Counted from the first letter of the stretch, positions 50,387 to 59,013 are shown. The stretch is DNA of 64,000 bases from Acutalibacter sp. 1XD8-36 (GCF_009917525.1 NZ_QZDU01000006.1:1-64000), one strand, 5' to 3'. Numbers and translations are program-made. The notes: a model not told the origin generated them from the letters alone.

Positions 50387-51022
50387 CGCCTTACCTCCTT
50401 TTAACCTTGCCAGGAACTTAGCTCTGTTGGTTATTGTATGTGCTGCAGGCCACCTTAAAAAAAGCTTTGACCCACCTATTTGCTGTACATTGAAGAGAAA
50501 CTTTCCCCGAATGAACGGTCTGACAAAGGAGAAACGATAACTGTTCTCAATGGTCTCCGGGGACATAATGTAGGTAAAGTTATATAAAAGGTTCGAGGGA
50601 AGTACAATGTCTAACATTGTTCGGAGCTTCGGCAAAAGCTCCGGTTTCTCCCATTTTATCTTTATGCTCACCAAATAGCTGTTCCGGCTCAGAAAACAAT
50701 GGGCTGTATCCGGGCCATATAACGCATCCAGCATACGCTGCAGCGTGCGGTATGTATACGGCCTTTGCTCCATCATGCGGCTCAGCACCACTGCCCGCCG
50801 GTTTTCCAAACTTTCTTTTTTCGATGGAAAAATCTGTAGTAGCTTTTCAAATCGGGATATGCCGTATTCATCAGCGGTTGCTATAAATTCGTTTTTCAGC
50901 ACCCGATCCGTAGCATCCCACAAAAGGTTAAATTCTGGGTTTTCAGCGGTAAGCGTTTCCCTGATTTCTTTGTACTCTGCAACAAATGGGGGAAGATATG
51001 AAACAAGATCAACAGTTCTCAT
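49982..51022 (-). CDS. Tail protein (YmfQ/DUF2313-like) reading in frame into the small membrane protein
   Basis: The N-terminal 210 residues fit the YmfQ (XkdT-adjacent) tail family: DLVSYLPPFVAEYKEIRETLTAENPEF, then NEFIATADEYGISRFEKLLQI and ENRRAVVLSRM. This family completes the contractile-tail baseplate. The frame then runs through KFLARLKGG, encoded by the next gene's ribosome binding site, into MPLDKIL. The result is a 346-residue fusion. The tail fibre gene normally found after YmfQ is missing, which suggests a deletion that also removed the stop codon. It overlaps the baseplate J gene by 4 bases. Confidence 0.78.
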   Translation of the reverse strand: MRTVDLVSYLPPFVAEYKEIRETLTAENPEFNLLWDATDRVLKNEFIATADEYGISRFEKLLQIFPSKKESLENRRAVVLSRMMEQRPYTYRTLQRMLDALYGPDTAHCFLSRNSYLVSIKIKWEKPELLPKLRTMLDIVLPSNLLYNFTYIMSPETIENSYRFSFVRPFIRGKFLFNVQQIGGSKLFLRWPAAHTITNRAKFLARLKGGKAMPLDKILTYSGGGLLLLLTFIQLAPVKLDPWSAIARWIGRAINGEVLDKLYGVEKQLADSNRLEILRFNNELLRSIGHTKEEFIEVLTEIDAYEDFCRDHPDYPNNRAVLAIENIREVYRERLKKHDFLQEGAL

Positions 51023-52221
51023 GTTTCGCTCACACCTCCAAACACGGGAACTTGGAGTTTGTCAAGGGTTAAATTCTCAGTTAATCCGTTTAACTCTGTA
51101 TCCCGTATATCAACAATCCCTTTAATTGCAAGAATCCGGGTTTCAATTTGACTGATCCGCACAATTAAATAAGGGGAATCGCCCCATTGCCGTCTAAGCT
51201 CGGTAAAATAGTCAGATATGGCCGTGTCAATGGAGTTTTGCAAGTTAGCCCAGCCAAAACCCACATCAAATGTAATATTAGTTTTTACATCCACATTTAC
51301 GGGTGCTGCCCCCTCTACAGTTACCACATGGCCTATAGGGGCAAGCCCATACCCTTCTCCCGCGTTAATTTCGGGGTCAATGGCCGTTTGTACTGTTTGG
51401 ATCAAAGTTTCTGTAGGTACCCCGAACTCAGAATCAAGGATCGTCAGCTTGACCGTGCCGCCGGTTGTCAATTTCTTGGCTTCGCCCGCATGATACACGG
51501 AAGAAAGCCAAAATTGCACATCCGGGTTTACTTCTCCAATTATCCCTTCATACCACGTTGTAACAGCGCTTGAGGGGATCATATCGGCGGGGGCAATATC
51601 CCCATTCCATACCCGTGTAACCCTTGTGGCCCCCACACCGGGGATCGCGTTGGTCTTTTCCAGGTAGTCATGAACATTACCGCCGAAAGCTCTATCCCCA
51701 AAAGAATTGAAATACCTTTCGCGTAAATCTTCTGTATCTTCTTCATCTTCGCCGGGTATAAGCACTTCGACCAACTCAGCACTTATCAGGCCATCTACAT
51801 AATCAATAGGGATGATACTGCCCAAAAACTGATTGCCGCCTGTTCCCGATTCTTCACAGCGAACTTGATATTCACCATCGGCTATTTTCTCGGTAACTAC
51901 AAAATTTGCGGTTTCAAGGCTAAAGCGCTTGCCTACCACATCCACAGTGGCCGGGGTAAATACCCCTTTCAGCACAGCATAAGTAGCCGGGCGGGGAGCG
52001 ATTCCGCGCTCTTTGCAACGTAAAATAAGGAAGTCCCTGGACGCGGTATCTCCATAGGCTTCCTTAATAAGCGTGTCAAGCTCAAGATATAAAATTTGCA
52101 GCTCTATAGCTGTTGGTGAATGTGTGTCCCAAATTACCGATCCTTCCCGCTTATCCAGCTTATTGGATACACGGTCAAGCATCCGCTTGAGAATCACATC
52201 ATAAGTCATGCTCTCATACAT
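51019..52221 (-). CDS. Baseplate J-like protein (XkdT family)
   Basis: The 400-residue protein shows the baseplate J pattern: KLDKREGSVIWDTHSPTAIELQILYLEL at the N-terminus, ARDFLILRCKERGI-type segment, DTEDLRERYFNSFGDRAFGGNVHDYLEKTNAIPGVGATRVTRVW and a C-terminal DIRDTELNG. It forms the baseplate wedge of contractile tails. The gene appears intact, with more AT than the phage early genes. Confidence 0.93.
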   Translation of the reverse strand: MYESMTYDVILKRMLDRVSNKLDKREGSVIWDTHSPTAIELQILYLELDTLIKEAYGDTASRDFLILRCKERGIAPRPATYAVLKGVFTPATVDVVGKRFSLETANFVVTEKIADGEYQVRCEESGTGGNQFLGSIIPIDYVDGLISAELVEVLIPGEDEEDTEDLRERYFNSFGDRAFGGNVHDYLEKTNAIPGVGATRVTRVWNGDIAPADMIPSSAVTTWYEGIIGEVNPDVQFWLSSVYHAGEAKKLTTGGTVKLTILDSEFGVPTETLIQTVQTAIDPEINAGEGYGLAPIGHVVTVEGAAPVNVDVKTNITFDVGFGWANLQNSIDTAISDYFTELRRQWGDSPYLIVRISQIETRILAIKGIVDIRDTELNGLTENLTLDKLQVPVFGGVSET

Positions 52222-52638
52222 TTAGATTTCCACCTCTTTTTCAGCTTCAAAGCTGCCCAAATCCGTGTGAACGGTAAAGGTGGTGGAAAGCACCCCTCGC
52301 TTTGAAGTATCGAATTCAAAATCGGTAACCGCCGTAATACGGCTATCCTGTGTAAGCGCTTCCGTTACACGTCGTTCCAGCTCGGGGCATACATACGATA
52401 TCGCTTGACCGAAAAGGTCTTTCAGCTCTATCCCATAATTCCAGGAATAGATAATATAGCTGTATCTTTCAGTATTGAGAATTTTGTAAACGGCCTGTTT
52501 AATTGCTTCCAGGCCGTCAGTGTAGCCCTGTATCCTCTCTCCCGTGTAGAGGTTCATTTTATAGGTCTTGCTGGGCTGCTCGACAAATTCAACCGGCAGA
52601 CTTAGCAATGTGGCATTTCCCGGAATCATCCCAGCCAT
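52222..52638 (-). CDS. DUF2634 baseplate protein (XkdS-like, gp25-type)
   Basis: The 138-residue protein matches DUF2634: KTYKMNLYTGERIQGYTDGLEAIKQAVYKILNTERYSYIIYSWNYGIEL is characteristic, followed by ERRVTEALTQDSRI. It is a baseplate wedge component. It overlaps the DUF2577 gene by 13 bases. Confidence 0.92.
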   Translation of the reverse strand: MAGMIPGNATLLSLPVEFVEQPSKTYKMNLYTGERIQGYTDGLEAIKQAVYKILNTERYSYIIYSWNYGIELKDLFGQAISYVCPELERRVTEALTQDSRITAVTDFEFDTSKRGVLSTTFTVHTDLGSFEAEKEVEI

Positions 52639-53048
52639 TCCCCCTTTACAATGTGTTCGCTTATCCTATCCAGCACAAGAAAGCGCTGCCCCTCTTGAAA
52701 ACGTACTAGAATAACCTTTTCCCCTTTCAAAAGGCCGTTATACACTCTAATGCGCTTGCAACCCTTGTATTGGTGATTGTGGCTTTCATATTCGGCTGCG
52801 CCGCTGCCGCCGCCCCGGTTTTCTGTCACATGGTCTACCTCTATATCTACCCAATGATCGGTAACAGCTTTGGTAAATTCAAGCTGGGCCATACCCAATA
52901 CCAGCTTTTGATCTACTGTGATTTCAATGGGTGAAACTTTGGTAACTGTTCCATATAGCACCGCCGCCGGTTTACTGTTTTCTACAGCATTTAGGGCTAT
53001 ACGCTTCACCATATGGACAAACCCAGTATAGTTAGGCAATGAACTCAC
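52626..53048 (-). CDS. DUF2577 baseplate protein (XkdR-like)
   Basis: The 140-residue protein matches DUF2577: an N-terminal KPAAVLYGTVTKVSPIEITVDQKLVLGMAQLEF and GEKVILVRFQEGQRFLVLDRI. It is part of the baseplate hub region of PBSX-like tails. It appears intact and lies 3' of the XkdQ remnant. Confidence 0.9.
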   Translation of the reverse strand: MSSLPNYTGFVHMVKRIALNAVENSKPAAVLYGTVTKVSPIEITVDQKLVLGMAQLEFTKAVTDHWVDIEVDHVTENRGGGSGAAEYESHNHQYKGCKRIRVYNGLLKGEKVILVRFQEGQRFLVLDRISEHIVKGEWLG

Positions 53049-53400
53049 CCCCGCGCAAATTCAAATCCATAAAATGCTCACTTTCTTTGAAGGTATGCAC
53101 CACCTTTTCTACCAGCATAAATGTATTGGCAATGATATCCCCCAAGTCAAGAGAAACGGCCACAAGGGAACCGGCCCTTACCCTAGTATCTCCCAGTGCT
53201 TTTGTGATTTTGAGTTTCCGGGTTTTGCAATTATACAGGGAAAGAAGGGCATCCGCTTTAGCTGCGCCGTTTTCTCCCTCTTTGAGAGTGTCATAATACT
53301 GTAAAAGGCCCCACTTGTTTATATGGGAACTGTCTTTTGCTATGTACACTTCCCGCTTACCTGTTTTCTCATTATCATAGGTCAGTTTAGAGCGCCGTTT
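53032..53400 (-). pseudogene. XkdQ-like baseplate hub protein, C-terminal fragment
   Basis: The frame from about 53400 to 53032 encodes KLTYDNEKTGKREVYIAKDSS...KWGLLQYYDTLKEGE...LGDTRVRAGSLVAVSLDLGDI...LNLRGGEF, the C-terminal third of XkdQ-type hub proteins. The N-terminal two thirds are missing. Upstream of about 53400 the DNA is the tape measure gene in another frame, so there is no natural start. A deletion joined the two genes here. Confidence 0.8.
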
Positions 53401-55010
53401 AGAATAGCTTGCGCCGCCGCTGCAGCCAATGTAGCTACTTGATACGCTATGAAAGCCGCCGCAACTCCATATACTATCGGACTTATCCAGCTCCAATTAC
53501 CGGCTACAAAGTTTGCAAGCATCACAAGCAGATTAAAGGCTTGCAGCACAATATCTGCAACTGTGGTAATGGCCGCTATAGCGTTATCGGCGAACTGCTG
53601 AAAACGGTCACTGTTTGCCAGTTCGTTTAACTGTTCAAGCACTGGCTGGAAAGCCATAATGGCATTGTTTTGAATGGATGTGGCAATTTGCGCGAAAGTC
53701 TGGGGCATACTTTCAAACTGTGCGTTTGTTTCGTCTGCCGCCGCAAACATAGCGTTTTTCACGATATCTGCGGTAATCTGCCCTTCTGCGGCCAAATCTT
53801 TTAGCTGCCCCTTGGGTACATCAAGATAATCTGCAATAGACTGGATAATGTTGGGCGCTTGCTCCAAAATGCTGTTAAATTCCTCGCCCCTGAGAACGCC
53901 CGATCCCATAGCCTGAGAAAGCTGCAACATGGCCGCATCTATGCCCGCCGCTTCTGTACCGGCAATAGCAAATTTCTTGTTAATCTGCTCCATGAAAGCA
54001 ACTATTTCCTCAGAACTTCCAAAGGCATCCCCGGCCATAAGGCCCAGCTTAGAAACGGCATCGGCGGTTGCTTGGTAAGACCCCCTCGCCCTTTCAGCAG
54101 ACTGGAAAATCATGCCCTGTAGGTCTTTGGTGGTCTGTAAGCCATCATTCATCATATTAAGGCGGGCAGTAGTGGAAGTAAGTTGATCCGACAAACCCAA
54201 AGCCTTTGAAACTGTCTGTACAGAAGCATAGGCCGCCGCCATACTGCCAATCGTGCGCATGAGCGATCCGGCTTCTGTATTGCCTTGTGAAACTTTTTGA
54301 TTAAACTTTTCTTGTTCCCCGGTATTGTCCCTAATATAGCGCTCGGTGCCGCCAATCGTCTGAGAAAGCCGTAAATAGGCTTCATTGGCGCGGCTTACAT
54401 CCATATCGGCCACGGCATCATTAAGCGCTTCCTGAGCCGCCAGGGCTTGATTTAAGTGCCCTCTGAGCTGTTCCAATTCAGCGTTTGTTTCATCGGTGCC
54501 GATATCAACCGGGTTGCTTGTGATTTCATTGATCCGTGTCTGAATCGCGCCAATACGCCCTTGCATGGCTTGTAAATCCTGTAACGCATCCGGCGAGAAG
54601 ATGTTGCTTTTCGCCGCCTGGTTATTTATGCGGCTTTGCGTGGAGTAAAGCGAACCCAACATATTATTAGCGCTCTGAACCTCAGCTTCAAAGCGTTCTA
54701 TACCTGTATTTTGAAACACCGGCATGGTGTCTGTTTTCCAAGTTAAAGGAACTTCAACCGGGGGGATTTCTGGAACCGCCGGAGTGCTACCCCCCAGGTT
54801 GCTTAGTTCCTCATTAAAGCTTTGCGCGGCCATTTCGGCACGGGCTATGGAATCCCGCAAATTATCCATTGTATGGGTATCTATTTCATTGCCGCTGGCC
54901 CGCTGCATATCCTCAAATGCGGATACGGTTAGATTAAGCGCATTGACAATGGAAGTTAAGGGGCCTGTAAAGCCGTCATATAATTCTACCCCTGTCTGTA
55001 TACTAGCCAT
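53382..55010 (-). pseudogene. Tail tape measure protein, truncated at the C-terminus
   Basis: The 542-residue product starts MASIQTGVELYDGFTG and shows the tape measure domain (IGSMAAAYASVQTVSKALGLSDQLTST, QSAERARGSYQATADAVSKLGLMAGDAF, GVLRGEEFNSILEQAPN). A hydrophobic region follows, and the frame stops at AAQAILNGALN, exactly where intact relatives continue for hundreds of residues. Tape measure proteins set tail length. The stop arises from joining to the XkdQ remnant in a different frame. The ATG at 55010 is chosen over TTG at 55016 for its spacing to AGGGGG. Confidence 0.85.
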
Positions 55011-55012
55011 AC

Positions 55013-55632
55013 TCAATGCGCCCCCTTTTGCTTTGCCTCAAGTTTTTTGCGGTCTTTTTCTTCTTTCTCGATCCGCACTTTGATAGAAGCTATCACAAAT
55101 GCTTTTTCTTCATCGGTCATTTCCAAGAATACGCTTGGTAAAATGTGCAGCTTTTCCAAGCAGTAATGCGCATAGACGGATAGCGCATCGCCGCCCTCAA
55201 TTAGTTTTTTGCCTCGTCAACCTTATCTTCCAGGGAAGTTGTGAAGCCGTTGAACTTCTGGACAAAAGCGGCAAAATCGTCATATTCGCCGGGGTCGTCC
55301 ACCAAAGCGTAAAGAAGTTCTTCCGGGGTCATTACCCCATAGGAATCCTGCAAAGCGCTGTCGTACAGGTCAGGAGAAACGCAAGAGGCCACCAGCAGCT
55401 TTGCGATATATTCGCTGGTGCTGATCTTCTGGCGGTACATACCGTTCTTGCCCTTGATGGGGATTTCTTTCATGCAGCTTTCGCGGAGTTCGGTATTTTC
55501 CTTACTGGAAATGGGGCGCAACTCCCACAAAACCGGCTTCCCGTCCTTATCCACAATGGACTTCGTGGCCGCATAGGTTGTATTTTCCTTTACCTTTTTG
55601 TTGGCCTTCATGAACTGAGAGAAATTAGACAT
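55013..55632 (-). CDS. Tail assembly chaperone, -1 frameshift product (XkdN plus downstream frame)
   Basis: Slippage at A-AAA-AAC (55210-55204) would extend the XkdN-like protein past its TAA into the next frame, which reads LIEGGDALSVYAHYCLEKLHILPSVFLEMTDEEKAF and ends in a charged KKEAK-type tail at 55013. That C-terminal sequence has no start codon or ribosome binding site of its own and is typical of the frameshifted chaperone of PBSX-like and P2-like phages. The longer form binds the tape measure protein encoded next. Confidence 0.85.
55201..55632 (-). CDS. Tail assembly chaperone, short form (XkdN-like)
   Basis: The 143-residue protein starts MSNFSQFMKANKKVKENTTY and contains LWELRPISSKENTELRESCM and YIAKLLVASCVSPDLYDSALQDSYG. 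This matches the XkdN/phage tail assembly chaperone family. AAAGGAG nine bases upstream fixes the ATG at 55632. Its stop TAA follows directly after the slippery heptamer. Confidence 0.88.
   Translation of the reverse strand: MSNFSQFMKANKKVKENTTYAATKSIVDKDGKPVLWELRPISSKENTELRESCMKEIPIKGKNGMYRQKISTSEYIAKLLVASCVSPDLYDSALQDSYGVMTPEELLYALVDDPGEYDDFAAFVQKFNGFTTSLEDKVDEAKN
55204..55210 (-). other. Programmed -1 ribosomal frameshift site A-AAA-AAC
   Basis: The heptamer is in the correct register (GC A AAA AAC TAA), so both tRNAs can re-pair after slipping back one base. It sits immediately before the zero-frame stop. A stop directly after the heptamer tends to raise frameshifting. Confidence 0.85.
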
Positions 55633-55705
55633 AATAAAAAACTCCTTTAACTTAGATAAAATATGAAAGAATCCCCCGATTAGTCGGGGGATTCTCCCTT
55701 GTGCC

Positions 55706-55815
55706 TTAGCCCACCACAAAACCGGGCAAATCCAGGAACTTCTCAGGCATTTTGAAGTCCTCAAAGGTGAAGTCCATTTCTTCATCCAGGTATTCACCAT
55801 CCGCATCGAACTTGG
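55706..55815 (-). pseudogene. Tail tube protein (XkdM-like), C-terminal fragment
   Basis: The frame ends FDADGEYLDEEMDFTFEDFKMPEKF with a short hydrophobic finish, matching the last 35 residues of XkdM-type tail tube proteins. No start or N-terminal part precedes it; upstream DNA belongs to a capsid fragment in another frame. Confidence 0.72.
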
Positions 55816-56198
55816 CTAAACTCTTTCGCCGCCTTAGCGGGTACAGTGTTGCCCGTAGTAGCCATAGAGAATACACCCTTGAGAATCGCCAAAAGCATTG
55901 CCTGCTGGACTTCCACCTTGTATTCGCTGATCTGCTTGGCCACATTGTCCATGAAGTCAACGCCCGCCGTGATATTCTTGGAAAAGCTGCGCTCTGTCCA
56001 GGAATCCATACGGGAAGCGGTCACAAATCCACAGCTCTTTGTGTTTCCGCTTTTTAAGTTGCTCTGTGTTACAGTTACAAAATTCCCGCAATCGCACTTG
56101 CAAATCCACATAGACCCTGACTTTGCCTTTTTATCAGACCTCCTTATGACCGTTAGCCGACCAAAACGGCTTCCAGTCAAATCAATCATTTTTCCCAT
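55794..56198 (-). pseudogene. Chimeric remnant: zinc-ribbon DNA-binding N-terminus joined to a capsid protein fragment
   Basis: The first 57 codons encode MIDLTGSRFGRLTVIRR...WICKCDCGNFVTVTQSNLKSGNTKSCG, the N-terminal module found before AP2/HNH domains of phage homing endonucleases. At SCG the frame switches without a break to FVTASRMDSWTERSFSKNITAGVDFMDNVAKQISEY...LLAILKGVFSM, which resembles the middle of a phage major capsid protein. It then ends in unrelated residues. Two deletion junctions within 400 bp explain this. AAGGAGG before the ATG at 56198 means it could still be translated. Confidence 0.7.
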
Positions 56199-56439
56199 GA
56201 CATTCCTCCTTGAACTTGTCCATCAGTGCATCCGTCGCTTTTTCAAGTTCTGGTTTCGTATTGTGCAGAATGTTAGTAGCCACATAGAGCAGTTTGAGAA
56301 TTTGCTCCGCGTAGTGGGGGAGGAATTTGGAATCCTCTTTGGATTCAAAATACCGTTCCGCCTCTGCCAATACCGCACAAGATAGTTCGATTTGGTACTG
56401 CTGCTGTTCGATTTCAGCCATAATGTCGAATATGGACAT
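56182..56439 (-). CDS. Small helical phage protein of unknown function
   Basis: The 85-residue protein starts MSIFDIMAEIEQQQYQIELSCAV. It is acidic and mostly helical, and I recognise no family. GGGAGGGG lies just upstream. Its end overlaps the start of the chimeric remnant by 17 bases. Confidence 0.65.
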   Translation of the reverse strand: MSIFDIMAEIEQQQYQIELSCAVLAEAERYFESKEDSKFLPHYAEQILKLLYVATNILHNTKPELEKATDALMDKFKEECHGKND

Positions 56440-56541
56440 ATCTGCCCCTCCCAATTTACGCCAGAAAATGGCGTTTATTTTTTCTCTATATTACGCCATA
56501 ATAAGGCGTAAGTCAAGAGCTTTTTGTTAGGAGGTTCGAAA

Positions 56542-56817
56542 ATGTTCAACGACCGGCTTCGTGCAGCACGCATTTTCCGTGGATATACCCTCCAAAGAAC
56601 AGCAGATGCAGTAGGTGTTCCTCTTCGCTCATACCAGAAATACGAAAGCGCTGATAGTGAACCAGATTTTGAGATGCTTATAAAATTAGCAAATCTATTT
56701 GATGTTCCTACTGATTTTCTTTTGGGCCGAGATGATTATTTGAGGAAGCTCGAAGTATTCGTTGATGTACCCCCAGAAGGTCCTCCAAGGCATCCCAAAC
56801 CTCGAATGAACCGCTAA
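56542..56817 (+). CDS. XRE-family DNA-binding protein
   Basis: The 91-residue protein has a complete XRE helix-turn-helix (MFNDRLRAARIFRGYTLQRTADAVGVPLRSYQKYESADSEP) followed by LANLFDVPTDFLLGRDD, the usual repressor-like end. AGGAGG upstream fixes the ATG at 56542. It is on the strand opposite to the late and early phage genes and overlaps another XRE gene tail to tail. It may be an immunity or antirepressor component left from a second regulatory locus. Confidence 0.85.
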   Translation: MFNDRLRAARIFRGYTLQRTADAVGVPLRSYQKYESADSEPDFEMLIKLANLFDVPTDFLLGRDDYLRKLEVFVDVPPEGPPRHPKPRMNR

Positions 56818-56929
56818 CTTCCTCATATTCGATTTTCTGGTAGTGGCGCAGTGTTAGACCTAACTTTTCCGCCATCGCCTGCTGAGTTAGCCCAGCGGCC
56901 TTGCGGGCGTTTTTGAGATTTTCCCTCAT
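56708..56929 (-). CDS. Small XRE-family DNA-binding protein
   Basis: The 73-residue protein starts MRENLKNARKAAGLTQQAMAEKLGLTLRHYQKIE, a clear XRE helix-turn-helix, followed by SGSFEVWDALEDLLGVHQRILR, a short family-specific tail. It lies 3 bp after the helicase stop. Its last 110 bases overlap the convergent XRE gene, so both proteins are coded from the same DNA there. Probably a Cro-like regulator. Confidence 0.8.
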   Translation of the reverse strand: MRENLKNARKAAGLTQQAMAEKLGLTLRHYQKIEYEEVSGSFEVWDALEDLLGVHQRILRASSNNHLGPKENQ

Positions 56930-56932
56930 GGT

Positions 56933-58528
56933 CTACTCTCCTCTATATTCATATGGAGTAATTCCGTATGGAACTCTCCAACCATTTGCCGCTATGCGGT
57001 CAATCATTTGTCGGGCAGTTTCAAACTTCCATGTTCCTACATGACGAAAACCTTTGTTTTCCAAAAAACGTATCTGTTTTGGTGTTGTAAGCCCTTCCTG
57101 GCGGCGGGCATCCAGCCGGTCCAGCAGTTTTGCGGCCTTACCTGCGTTATCTATCTGGTCAGGGAAGATGCCGAGCTTTTCCAATGCTGCTATCTGTTTC
57201 TCAGAGGGCGGGGCCATTTCCCAGCCGAAGGACGGCACATAGCCTGCAAGGTCCTCGGCCTGAATGGACATTTCAAACTGCAGCGGGTCCACCAGCTTGC
57301 GCTTACGGTTGCGCATCTCCCTAAGCTGCTTGGCAAGGGCCTCCTCCCGCTGGGCCACAACGTCCTCACTGGCAGCTTTCTCAGCCTGCTCCAAATCAAT
57401 CGGCTCCCCAGCGTTCTCAATGTTCTCGGTCATCTTTCGGGCCACTTCCTCGTTCTCGCAAATAAGAGATGCAGGGTGGCAAAGCTCATGGCGCTCGGTG
57501 TGCCAGAGGAAGTCAAGCAGTAGAAGGTGGTCTTTGCCGGGGAAGAGCCGGGTCCCGCGCCCTACCATCTGGCTGTACAGCGAGCGCACCTTCGTGGGCC
57601 GCAGCACCACTACGCAGTCCACAGAGGGACAGTCCCAGCCTTCGGTGAGCAGCATGGAGTTGCACAGCACGTTGTACTTACCGCTGTCAAAGTCGGCCAG
57701 CACCTGGGCCCTGTCCTGGCTCTCGCCGTTGACCTCTGCCGCCCGGAAGCCTTTCTCGCAGAGGATATCCCGAAACTTCTGGGAGGTCTTCACCAGGGGT
57801 AGAAATACCACGGTTTTGCGGTCCCGGCAGTATTTGTCCATCTCTTCGGCAATCTGGTACAGATAGGGGCCCAGGGCGTCTCCCAGGTCGCCTGCTTTAA
57901 AATCCCCCGCGCTTAGCCCTACCCCGGACAAATCCAACTTGAGAGGCACGGTGAGGGCCTTGATAGGGCTGAGATAGCCCTCCCGGATTGCTTTGGGCAG
58001 AGTATACTCATAGGCCAGCGACTCAAAATAGCTGCCAAGATTACGCATATCCCCCCGGTCGGGAGTTGCGGTAACGCCCAGCACATTACTAGTCTCGAAG
58101 TACTGCAAGACCCGCTGGTAGCTGTCGGAGATGCAGTGATGGGCCTCGTCGATGATGATGGTGCCGAAATGCTCGGGGTCGAACTGGCTCAGCCGCTTCT
58201 CTCTCATCAGGGTCTGGACGGAGCCTACCGTCACCCGGTACCAGCTCTGGAGGCTGGTCTGCTCTGCTTTCTCCACCGCACAGCCCAGGCCGGTGGATTT
58301 TTTGATTTTGTCCGCTGCCTGGTCTAATAGCTCCCCCCGGTGGGCAAGAATAAGTACCCGCTGGCCGGCCTTTACGCAGTCTTCGGTGATTTTGGCGAAT
58401 ACGATGGTCTTGCCGCACCCCGTGGGCAGCACCAGCAGTGTGCGCCGGATGCCCTCCTCCCACTGGCTTTCCACGGCAGCACGGGCCTCTTGTTGATATG
58501 GACGCAGAGCAAGTATGCTCTTTTCCAT
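56933..58528 (-). CDS. DEAD/DEAH-box helicase (phage, SF2)
   Basis: The 531-residue helicase has motif Q/I RPYQQEARAAVESQW...LLVLPTGCGKTIVFAKI, motif II IIIDEAHH, motif III GVTATPDRGD, motif V CNSMLLTEGWDCPSVD and motif VI YSQMVGRGTRLFPGK. It is the type common in Clostridia and Bacillus phages next to DUF669 and Sak-type genes, where it serves DNA replication or recombination. Its start overlaps the DUF669 stop by one base. Confidence 0.92.
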   Translation of the reverse strand: MEKSILALRPYQQEARAAVESQWEEGIRRTLLVLPTGCGKTIVFAKITEDCVKAGQRVLILAHRGELLDQAADKIKKSTGLGCAVEKAEQTSLQSWYRVTVGSVQTLMREKRLSQFDPEHFGTIIIDEAHHCISDSYQRVLQYFETSNVLGVTATPDRGDMRNLGSYFESLAYEYTLPKAIREGYLSPIKALTVPLKLDLSGVGLSAGDFKAGDLGDALGPYLYQIAEEMDKYCRDRKTVVFLPLVKTSQKFRDILCEKGFRAAEVNGESQDRAQVLADFDSGKYNVLCNSMLLTEGWDCPSVDCVVVLRPTKVRSLYSQMVGRGTRLFPGKDHLLLLDFLWHTERHELCHPASLICENEEVARKMTENIENAGEPIDLEQAEKAASEDVVAQREEALAKQLREMRNRKRKLVDPLQFEMSIQAEDLAGYVPSFGWEMAPPSEKQIAALEKLGIFPDQIDNAGKAAKLLDRLDARRQEGLTTPKQIRFLENKGFRHVGTWKFETARQMIDRIAANGWRVPYGITPYEYRGE

Positions 58529-58992
58529 CAGAACTCACCCGCCTTAAATCCCTGGGCGGGTTTTTCCACAGGCTCATAAAACCGCTTGATTTCATTGCTC
58601 TGCTTCTTCTCGCCGTCCCGGTCGCTGACCCATTCCCGGATGCCCACCTTGCACCGGCCCTTTGAGCCGATAACCTTGCTCCAGTTCATGCGCAGCTTTT
58701 CACCGTGTTTGCGCTGGCCGATACTGCTGAAGAACGCACACAGCAGGCCCTCGCACTTACTGTGCAGGAACAGATTGTGCTTTATAGCCGCCTTCCCCTC
58801 AGGTGAGTCAATAGTGATGGAAAGCACCGCCTTGTTGCAGGGGGGAAGCTTAGCCCCGCCGGCATAGTGCTCCCGCTCAAAGTCTGTAACCGTAAAGTCG
58901 TAGTCGCCCGGAGGCAGAAGGACAAATTCCGGGCCATCGTTTTCAATAACGTCCTCCCAGTCCAGCTCTCTCTCGTGATTTACAAATTCCAT
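58528..58992 (-). CDS. DUF669 family phage protein
   Basis: The 154-residue protein starts MEFVNHERELDWEDVIENDG and continues FVLLPPGDYDFTVTDFERE, then LHSKCEGLLCAFFSSIGQRKHGE, matching DUF669. These proteins accompany phage single-strand annealing and helicase genes and are thought to bind single-stranded DNA. AAAGGAGG supports the ATG at 58992. Confidence 0.88.
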   Translation of the reverse strand: MEFVNHERELDWEDVIENDGPEFVLLPPGDYDFTVTDFEREHYAGGAKLPPCNKAVLSITIDSPEGKAAIKHNLFLHSKCEGLLCAFFSSIGQRKHGEKLRMNWSKVIGSKGRCKVGIREWVSDRDGEKKQSNEIKRFYEPVEKPAQGFKAGEF

Positions 58993-59013
58993 AGACAAGT
59001 CCTCCTTTCGCCG

